A stretch of 64,000 nucleotides of DNA from Moniliella sp. 'wahieum'. Its lineage: Eukaryota; Basidiomycota; Moniliellomycetes; Moniliellales; Moniliellaceae. The stretch spans positions 1 to 64,000 of the forward strand of contig RSEE01000095.1 of the NCBI GenBank assembly GCA_003971905.1, read 5' to 3'. A program made the translations under genes and the position numbers. The notes below the pieces were generated by a model. The model did not search any database and was not told the origin of the DNA. It was given only the letters and a program-made list of their open reading frames with translations. Positions 56,031 to 64,000 of the stretch are shown here, in pieces. Numbering within the stretch: the stretch's first letter is position 1; each line of letters starts with the position of its first letter.

Positions 56031-58800
56031 CGTGTGTATTGGCCAGGGAGACTCTATATAGTCTTACCCCCCTGCGATATGCAACTCCCATCCTGCTCCA
56101 ATACGACCAACACCCACCCGTCTCCCGCACTTGATCGTCTATGCTACGCAAGGCCTACACCATCTTCAGCACCATCTCTCTTGCCGTCTCAATGCGGTAT
56201 GGATCAGAACGCCGTTAAGGATCCATCATCCATGATCGAGGGCGTGGCATCGTGCTGGCAGCAGCACTATACCACACAGTTGCCCTTTGGGGGATTTGTG
56301 ACCGGTAGCCCCAAAAAAACCTCTCATTCGTATTCCCCAATCTCCCTTTCTTTTTCTTGTTCTCTTGTCTGTAAGACTGGAGGAACCAAAGGTCTGGAAA
56401 TGTAGAGCAATGCAATCGCGGTGGTAGTTTTTGGTCTACTAAGCCTTTTGTCACACCAAAAGGAGACAGGGGTTCAAACAAGCCGGAGTATACACGTGGA
56501 GGTTTCGGAGGTCACCGGTCAAATAAAGGGGGGGGAAAGAGTGATAAGGTTGTGCTTTAACCTGTGTACAGGACCACTGCTCCCAACATTCTCCTTCACT
56601 TTAGCTTTACACTTCTTGTTACTCTGGTATTACGCTGAGAGTTAACAATCGACAGCACTCTGCCACAGTCGTTTCTCTTGTACTTACTTGCTCAAGTGTC
56701 ATATAGTTTGGATCTTCTCTCGCTCCCATTTCCAATTTCTTCGTCCCGAACGTCTCGTTCCTTTTGCCTAGTGTCTTCCGCTTCGCACCGTGTCCTCTGT
56801 TGTTGCTTCTTCCCCACAAGCGATTGCTGAATCCCTTGGCCTAGTGGTCTAGTTCCGACTCTGGTCTCCCTTGCCTTAACGCCGACTGTGACAGGAGGGA
56901 GGGTCTCCCTTTAGCATACACATATGCCGAGTCGTACGGGTTGCATCTCTCCTGCGAGATGAGGGTGTGGGGGCTCTATGTTCGGAAATAACCAGTTCGC
57001 CCTACTACTAAGAGCAGTGACATGTAACAGTGGCGTCTTCGTCCACCTCCAAGGGAATTCATCCATCATCCCTCATACCAGTGACCTCAGGCCTCAACTA
57101 TGGACCGTGCCCCAGTCCGGGGTCAGCCCACATGACTCACATGCATGACCCTTTTACGTTATGAGCCTCCTCGGAATCCATCCATCTTAACGCCCAATGC
57201 CTTTTCACAGCTTACCAAAGCTCGCTTTCAACCCCAGCCAAGTCACGATCGAGAGGAGCGGGATTGTACCATGTCTGGTGGCCGAACGGTCATCTACCTA
57301 CGAATCCTTTTGGCGATGACAGTCGTCTCTTTCTTTGTATTCTCTGTTCTTACCCACGTTTCGTCCCCATCAGTGGGGATGGAACGTTGCAAGCCTGAGA
57401 GTCCGCTTGTTTTCTGTTTCCCACCCCCTCGGAATGGTGTCCCCTGAGGCGACTACTCCCCACTTCTCTGTCTACCCCACTGTTCTCTCGATCTTTACTG
57501 CGTTATTCAGGTGTTTCAGCCTTAGTCCCTGCTTGTAAACAATGGTTCGTGGCTTCCCCCCCACAATCTATTGGTATCTTCACCTCCCGTCTTTGTCAAT
57601 CCATTGGCGTCTTCCATTGCCCTTATACGGTAAAGGCGGCGTCTCCTTTTAATTGCCTCCTCCGCTCTCTGTTTTCTTGCCACCTTAGCTCCCCATCTCT
57701 TCATGTTTCGGGTCACTGCGAACTGGTTCGTCTAAACAACGCATCTACCCCGTTGCGCCTAAACAGAACATGTTTCCTTCGATCTGGGCTACCAAGATCG
57801 AGTCCCTACCGATATTATTCTACTTCAATTATTTGATCTTTGGTCTTGAGGGGAAGTGATCTCTAAGTTGAGCTGCGGATCTGGACTTCAGTTTCCTGAT
57901 CCGGGCGTGTTCTTCTCGTTGTGAGACTTTCCCCTCATGCCTTCTGCTTTCTTACTGAGGGCGGAAGGCCTGCCTATTGTTTTGGGCCCTTTTCGTGTTT
58001 GACTGTTCCTGTTCCTAGGGACCCCTTTCTCTACTTGATCTGTGCTCATTTTGAGAGCCATTCGCATTTTTTCTTTCCTCCTTCTACGTTGAATGTTACT
58101 CCCAAGTTCCCGTATATCACCTTCGTTCTAGTTCTTCCACTATATAGCGGGTCATTTTGTAACAACAAAACATTTCCTTGCGAATCCGTACTTGACCCAC
58201 TGGGAAACACTCGCATTACAACCTATAGCTTACCAGCAATCCCGCTGGCCTGCTTCAGCGACCCCCTCTTTGTCTTGCCGAATCGCCGAATCCTTTCGCA
58301 CAAGCATCGTTGGCCATCGATTTCCCATCAGCTTTCGGTCTTCGCTTCTGTACGGATCCCGCCACGATCCTAGTACAAGAGCCGAGTTGTTATGTGACAG
58401 AGGACTGGCCTATACCCTTTCTTTGCTGCGTCTACCTTCCGGCCAACTCTTCAGGACCACGGACTATAGGCACGCTAGTCCTGCTCGCTTGGGTGCATAT
58501 ATACCCAACCTTGCCACGCGAGCCGACGCCTCATTGAGAGACCTCACCTCGTCTCTAGCTCTGTTCGGATCTGTCAATAGCGTTCAAGCTCGCTGCTGAA
58601 CCGTGAGTGGACCCTCCGCCTCCAAGTAACCGTGGCTGTGGGCTCCAGTTCGGGGCCGACTAATGGCACTTCAGCTCCAGTACGTTCAGCAGCCGCTCTT
58701 GTTTGGCCTTCCCGCATTCAATCCGGAGAGTTTTCAGTCCCCGCTTTGAGTCTTAGCTCCAATCCCAGTTCCCCCAGTACTCTATAGTACTCTATCTAGT
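56031..58800. other. Repeat-derived, gene-poor DNA
   Basis: Pyrimidine-rich on the + strand, with overlapping medium frames that match nothing I know (for example LRLPSGQLFRTTDYRHASPA near 58430). Portions resemble 23170-23770 in word order. Probably decayed transposable-element sequence. Confidence 0.35.
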
Positions 58801-60064
58801 AGTTGTTCAAAAGTTCGTGCAGCGTTGCCAACTGCTTCCTCCCTTTTCCTGTCCCCGAGTACGAACGGCGTCAGACCGACCGTCTGCACATTTCAATTCC
58901 CCATTCCGCTAAGGCGGGCAGCACAGGGAAACTTTCAGGTTGCAGGGTGCCAACGTGCGATGGAGCGAGGATGCGATGCAGTGTGGGAACGTGTGGAAAC
59001 GGCAAAAAAGTGCTGAATCGTGACTGGCACTGGTACTGAGTACTCTCACACTACTGACTGGAGTATTGATTGATTGATTGATGATTGATTGATTGATGAT
59101 TAATTGAAATATTGGCATGGTAGGGTTGTCCTATCAGGCGAAGGCTGGAAAGAGTGGCATGCGGATGAGATTCAATATTCAGATCTCAGATCGGATGTGC
59201 TGATCGAGTGCGACGCTGCTGTCAACGTCCAACGTAGCGCACGGCGGCTGCTTACTAGTTACTGCGGACGCCGATGGGGCTGCTGGGCGCGGGGGGAGCG
59301 TTCCAAATGGCAAGCGCTGGCATGCGCAGGCACGTGCTGCTGCTGCGATTGGATGAGATCGATGAGAGCGCGAGCGTGAGCATGTGACATGTGACATGTG
59401 ACATGGGAGGCCCTGAGCGGGGCGTGGGAGCCCCGCGTGCTATGTGGCACAGGTGTGACAAAAGATAAGACATACACTGCTCCTGTGCGGGTCTGCCTGC
59501 ACTGCGCCCTGCCCCGCGGAAGGGCAAGAGTAGGAGTAGCGCTGTGGGAGGGGCGGTGCGCTCTAAATATATTGGCTCCCATGCCACGCCGGGGCCAATG
59601 GGGGGCGGACACACAGGCGTGGTGCGTGCCCTCGCAGCGCTGCGGGTGCGGCGGGGCGTGGCGGCAGCAGGCCGTAGTGGCGGACAGCGGACGCATAAGC
59701 TTTTTACTTTTAAACTGGACGGTGGGTTTAACACGTTTATCGAGCGTCGTCTGCATCATCGATAGCCCAGTATCGATTGTCCACTATCGACTATCGCGAT
59801 GGCAGCCATGGTGCAAGGCCAACGGCTGTCTTCGCTTGTCGATTGTCGCTCGCTTCTCCAGCAGAAGCTTGGCCTCCCGAGGGCCTCATCGCCCTGACGG
59901 CAGCACTCGCCATCCGTAGCATTATCGAATCCTGCCTGTTGCGCTCTGCCCGTCTGCTCATAGCCCCCTCCACCCCCTCCACCCCCTCACACCCCCTCCA
60001 CCCCCGTCGCCACCATCGTCGCCCGTATCCGCCGCCCGTGCTGCGCTGTGTCTCGGCCGACCCA
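58801..60064. other. Spacer upstream of pps1
   Basis: Contains a (TTGA)n run (59063-59105), a GTGACAT triple tandem (59381-59406) and ATCGATA-type words around 59755-59800. No gene supported. Confidence 0.4.
59063..59105. repeat. (TTGA)n repeat
   Basis: Imperfect TTGA/TGATTGA units over about 43 bases. Confidence 0.85.
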
Positions 60065-62530
60065 ATGGCCACGCTCCCCACCGCCGCCGTCGCCCTGCGC
60101 CCCCCGCCGCCACCCTCCCCGCCCCCAGCGCAGCTGCCCCGCCACCGCCGATCACGATCACGATCACGACAACCCCACCGCCCCCCCTCCCGTCTGGGGC
60201 CTTGGCCACTCCGACCCACCGCTGCACACCACTACCCGGCTCTTGCTGCCCCGCGTCCGGCTGCCCGCCCCCTGCGGCTCATAACGCCTGCCCAGCTCGG
60301 CGCACTACAGCAGGAGCTGGCGCGGTCCGAGGTGCCTGCCCATATCGTGTTCCCCTACCTCTACGGGCTGCACACACCCGATGCTCGGGCAGAGGAAATG
60401 CGGACGCTGTTTGGGCTGCCTTTCCCTCCGCCTGCGCCTTCGTACCGTGGCCTGACGCTCGTTCGGGCCGACATGCCTTCTCCCGGGGACACGCTGTTGG
60501 AAACCTGTGCCGCCAGTCCGCCCGCTAGTCCGCGCGCTGGCGGGTCTGGAGACGCTCGTTGACCATGTGACTGACGAGGGGCCTCGGTTGCTCGGGTCCA
60601 CCTCGAGCACCTCGTCGCAGGATACGATGGACTCGCGCGCGAGCGGATCGGGGTGTTCCTTGCTGTCGATTGAGCAGAGGGCGAGTATTGGATCCACCAC
60701 GAGCGTCGAGAGCAACGACACCCGTTGAGTCTCCCTCTTGCGCATGCCAGCCCAAGTCCCCCGCCCCAGGGCCGACCAAATGGTCCATTGTCGTCCGCGT
60801 CGGCGTCGCGGCGCCAGCTCGAACGCAGGGGACGAGTACCGTGCCTACACGCCCCAACCGGCCCACTCGATCTTGGTGGGCAGTGTGGATGGACGCAAAC
60901 TGGTAGCTGCGCCGGCGCATGTGTGTCATCGCTCTTCGCGCAGTAGCAACGCTGGCTTTGTCCCTGCGCACAATCGCATCCGCGCCGAGTTTTTGCCTCC
61001 TCCGCGACCGAATTCGGGCGAGGCGAGCTCGGACCTGCGTAACTTTGGTGCACAGCATACCTTATACGCAGGCGTGTCGGACATTGTAGTCTATTGTCCC
61101 GCCGGACTGCACTCGGGTATGGTTGAGTTGGCCAGCTGGCTTGCGCAAGCGCAAGAGCGAGCGCAGGAGCAAACGCAAGGTCAGGCTGTTGAGTACAATG
61201 TCTTTCTGATCGAAGAAGGGTTTGAAGCGTTCCATCCTTCTCAAGTCTCCGTTGGCAGCAGGGGGAAGTGGTGGCACGTGCACGATGTGGAGGAGCAAGA
61301 GCGCACGTTTCTTCAAGAGATGGTGAAAGCGGTCGAGGTAGCACCCCATGTCTACGTTGGTGGACCAGGGGATGCGCCAACGTACCCGAGCAACCCTGAG
61401 GGATGGGCCATCGTGCTGCGTACGTCGGGTGGCGCATTAGAGTCCACACGGTTGCCCAGGGTTACCCATTTCCTCGATGAAGTCGAGGCGGCGTTAGCTC
61501 CATCATCCCCGCCGAGGCTGATGTGGGGGGGCATGCACGCGGTATTGTCGCGAGATGGGGGAATTTAGCATGCTGGAATGTGCCCCGCCATGGGGTGCAC
61601 GGGGCGCGGTGGAACGGTGGGTGGACCTGTTACTATGGATGAAGGAGATGGCCGAACCGTCAAGATGGGTAGGAAGTTGTTGGGCCAAGAAAATTCTCGT
61701 CTACTCAGACGATGGCTACACCGAGTCGACGGTATTGTTGCTAAGCTACCTGATGCTGAGACACCAGCTCAGTTGCCCCGTGCCTTTCTCTATGCCCACG
61801 TACGGTGTGGGAAAGACTTTCACACACCTCCGATCAACTTCGCTCCTTAACGCTATTGAAACCTGCATCCACGCCCGCATCTGCGGGGCCAACAACTGCT
61901 TCCACACGGACAGTGCCTCTTTTTCTTCCGACGGCACGGACGGACATGGATCAAGTACCCGACGTTTGACGGCTCCCTTCCTTCGCGCATCCTACCCACC
62001 TGTACCTCGGGAACGAGAATCATGCCCGGAACGCGGGTCTGTTGCAAGAGCTGGGGGTTACCTACATCCTTTCCGTGGGCGAGTCGCCGTTGTTGGCGAG
62101 CGTACAAGAAGAAGGATTAGACGAGCGCTGTCTCAATCCGCACACCTTGGCTGGCGCATGGAGCTTAGGTCGTCTGACCGTGCGTGAAATCCAAGGTGTG
62201 CCTGACGATGGGGTGGGGGAATTGCGATCGGTGTTAGCGCCAGCAGTGGAGTTTCTGACGGAAGCGCAACGGGCTGGCGGGTGCGTTCTGGTCCACTGTC
62301 GAGCGGGTGTCAGCCGAAGCGCGACGATCGTGATGGCCTACCTGATGGCCCAGAATGGTTGGTCCCTCGAGCATGCCTATAGCCACACGCGACCCGGCGC
62401 CTTGCCGTGCTCATCCAGCCCCCTTGCTGTTCTTTTGGGAACTGCAGAACTGGGAGGCCCATCTGGCCCAGACAAACCAACCCAGCAAGACCACCTGGCA
62501 TAGCTTGGCAGCCAACATTGCCAAGGCAAA
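60065..62530 (+). CDS. pps1: Pps1-type dual-specificity protein phosphatase, with frameshifts
   Basis: A dual-specificity phosphatase resembling yeast/basidiomycete Pps1, which acts on phospho-Tyr and phospho-Thr in cell-cycle and stress signalling. From 60065 (MATLPTAAVALRPP) the Pps1 blocks occur in order over several frames: VPAHIVFPYLYGLHTPD, PSYRGLTLV, LRNFGAQHTLYAGVSDIVVY, VEYNVFLIEEGFEAFHP, PHVYVGGPGDAPTYPSNPEG, KILVYSDDGYTESTVLLLSY and PTHLYLGNENHARNAGLLQE. The catalytic loop is VLVHCRAGVSRSATIVMAYL (Cys codon 62297-62299, CX5R), with DD in VPDDGVGEL as the likely general-acid region. FWELQNWEAHLA precedes a GTACGT donor at 62531. The terminal exon is not certain; one ending at TAG 62583 would open into polyproline. 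About six frame changes occur. Confidence 0.85.
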
Positions 62531-63237
62531 GTACGTTTGCATCCGATCTGAGGTTGTGGCATGGGTTAGGTTTGGATCACTAGTACTGACCCGACCGAAT
62601 TGTGGCCATGGCAAATTGAATCCCAAAGCGCTCGGTACGATAATAACTCACGTCTGCCTCCCCCTCTTCCCCCTCCTCCCCCTCTTCCCCCTCCTCCCCC
62701 TCCCCCCCTCCTCCCTCCTCCCTCTCCTCCCTCTCCTCTCTCCTCCCTCTCCTCTCTCCTCCCTCTCCTCCCTCTCCTCCCTCTCCTCCCTCTCCCCTCT
62801 CCTCCCTCTCCCTCTCCACCCAACCGCTCCCCGTGCACTTCTGAAAACCTCGCCGCCGCTGGCGGAGGCCCATATGTATGGGCTTGAGGCGCGAAAACCG
62901 AGTTGCCAATCAACTCACTCTGCTCGTCTTCCTGTCCCGCCGCTTGCCTGTTGAACGTCATCGTATGCCATATATATAGATCTCCTGCGCTAAACCCTCC
63001 CCCCTGCTTTACTCGCTTGTTCATCGATCCTTCTCCAACCGGACCGCATGCATGTGCTCATGATTCCATCCCCCCCCCTGCCCCATTCACTGGTAGTACC
63101 CGTTGCCTTTGGAGGCTAGACCAAGGCGAGGCTCAGCAATCCCGACCGAGTAGGTACCGAGCTTGTCCTTGACTCCCGCTGCGACCGAGGAAGAAGGATG
63201 GGAATGATAATGAGAATGAAAGGCTGTACTCGTCTTG
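62531..63237. other. Convergent intergenic region with CT-rich tract
   Basis: Holds the possible last intron or exon of pps1, the CTCC-rich tract (listed) and otherwise no gene. It lies between two convergent genes. Confidence 0.4.
62655..62815. repeat. (CTCCTCCCT)n pyrimidine tract
   Basis: About 160 bases of almost pure C/T built from CTCC and CTCCCT units on the + strand, a mirror-repeat type able to form triplex DNA. Confidence 0.9.
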
Positions 63238-64000
63238 TCACATGTCATCAGAGAGGGTCTTGAGTTGGTGGGAGAACTGTGCCGCCTGTCCTTCCAAGCT
63301 GGTCAAGCGTACCTCTAGAGAATCTAGGAAACTCCCGCGTTCCCGCACGTCATCGAGGTTGGACGCGATACGAGCCTTCGTTGTGGCCGTATCGTCGGCG
63401 GCAAGAGAAACGGACTCGTCTCAGCGGTCAAAGCGGCGGCGGTTAGACCTTAGGTGGGAGAAGCGCGTACCCACGACCCAACCTCGTGCATTGTGTAGGC
63501 CCAAGGGGACGTAGGGTGCAGACGAATTGGCTTGGTGATACGCTTGAGCGTGCGCTACCAGTACCCCCCGGTAGCATGGGGGCTCGCTGTGGCACGCAAC
63601 GTGCCGCTCCTGCTCCACTTGGGAGGAAGGGAGCGATTGGAACCGGCTAGGACGTTAGCCAGTTCAGCGTCTGGGGAGAGCAACGCAGGTGGCGTGGCCT
63701 TCCCCCCAACTTGTCAAAACCTGAGCTGCTTTGGTCGCCATGGCGCTCGAGTAGGCCGTCAGCCCGCTCCATGTCGGGGAAGATGTAAGTGGACTCTGGG
63801 CCGGCGGGCCGCAGTTCGTGCGCCACCACAGTCCAGAGGTGCACGTGGAGCGGACATAGTGTATCGATAGCATCCCCCCGCACATCGAAGGTGGTTGTCG
63901 CGACCAATGCGCTGGGGGCCATGCTGCCGTACGGGGCGACGCAACATGGGCCGTGCAAGGCGCTTACCACCAGCAATTTTGTCACCCTGGAGATGCGCTC
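63238..64000 (-). CDS. Partial gene ending in an R-SNARE-like motif (tomosyn/Sro7 type)
   Basis: The 3' end of a gene that continues beyond the window. The last exon (stop 63238-63240) encodes ARIASNLDDVRERGSFLDSL, then EVRLTSLEGQAAQFSHQL, an amphipathic heptad coil with the R-E-R-G zero-layer arginine of R-SNAREs, and ends LSDDM without a membrane anchor. Upstream in shifted frames are HVHLWTVVAHELRPAGPEST, DMERADGLLERHGDQSSSGF and ALLSPDAELANVLAGSNRSL. A C-terminal unanchored R-SNARE motif after a non-SNARE region suggests a tomosyn/Sro7/Lgl exocytosis regulator. A short intron (donor GTACGC near 63470, acceptor near 63420) is possible. The WD40 part that would prove this is not in the window. 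Confidence 0.55.

Noticed and set aside
56830-56925. GGCCTAGTGGTCTAG resembling a tRNA D arm
   Set aside because: No matching acceptor, anticodon or T arm around it.
57145-58620. Series of medium + strand ORFs as a possible gag gene
   Set aside because: Frames overlap, are pyrimidine-driven and show no zinc knuckle, protease or polymerase motif.

Overview
The window is nuclear DNA of a filamentous or yeast-like fungus, most likely a basidiomycete. The genes are GC-rich and intron-poor, with short introns (58-281 bp). A Tsp2-type tetraspanin, a Pps1-type dual-specificity phosphatase and long Ser/Pro-rich tails all fit Basidiomycota, perhaps Ustilaginomycotina; I cannot place it lower. Eleven introns were read with confidence and every one starts GTACGT or GTATGT.

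Layout. 1-22 kb is a gene-dense, GC-rich block: a Pcl/Pho80-type cyclin, sdhB (succinate dehydrogenase iron-sulfur subunit) divergent from rps22 (40S uS8), a Zn(II)2Cys6 transcription factor, a CofD/YNL011C-like protein, a Ppn2-like membrane metallophosphatase and a DUF2235 alpha/beta hydrolase. 22-35 kb is AT-richer and gene-poor. It holds decayed LTR-retrotransposon sequence (leader plus gag/protease remnant, 30.8-32.5 kb), dispersed repeats and a few unrecognised ORFs. 35-48.2 kb is gene-bearing again: Tsp2 tetraspanin, a secreted subtilase, mitoribosomal Mrp10 (mS37), an Afg1/Lace1 mitochondrial ATPase, a GNAT acetyltransferase and a small secreted double-psi beta-barrel protein. 48.2-60 kb holds spacers, two intron-containing tRNA-Pro(TGG) genes that flank a second copy of the retroelement leader, a multi-pass membrane protein and more repeat-derived DNA. 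60-64 kb carries Pps1 and, on the opposite strand, the 3' end of a gene closing in an R-SNARE-like motif (tomosyn/Sro7 type).

A dominant feature is that nearly every long gene is broken by several single-base frameshifts, while conserved protein sequence continues across the breaks in another frame. Many of the breaks sit in or beside homopolymers. Short genes (sdhB, mrp10, the beta-barrel gene, the tRNAs) are intact. This looks like residual indel error of an uncorrected long-read assembly rather than mass pseudogenisation. Gene extents below therefore span several frames, and I say where.

Most genes are unlinked housekeeping functions (mitochondrial: sdhB, mrp10, afg1; translation: rps22; signalling: cyclin, pps1; surface or secreted: tsp2, subtilase, beta-barrel protein). 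I see no operon-like pathway or secondary-metabolite cluster. I found no clear new multi-gene system. The best leads are the frameshift pattern, the donor-site bias, the tRNA/retroelement arrangement, dispersed palindromic words in spacers and several unrecognised ORFs.
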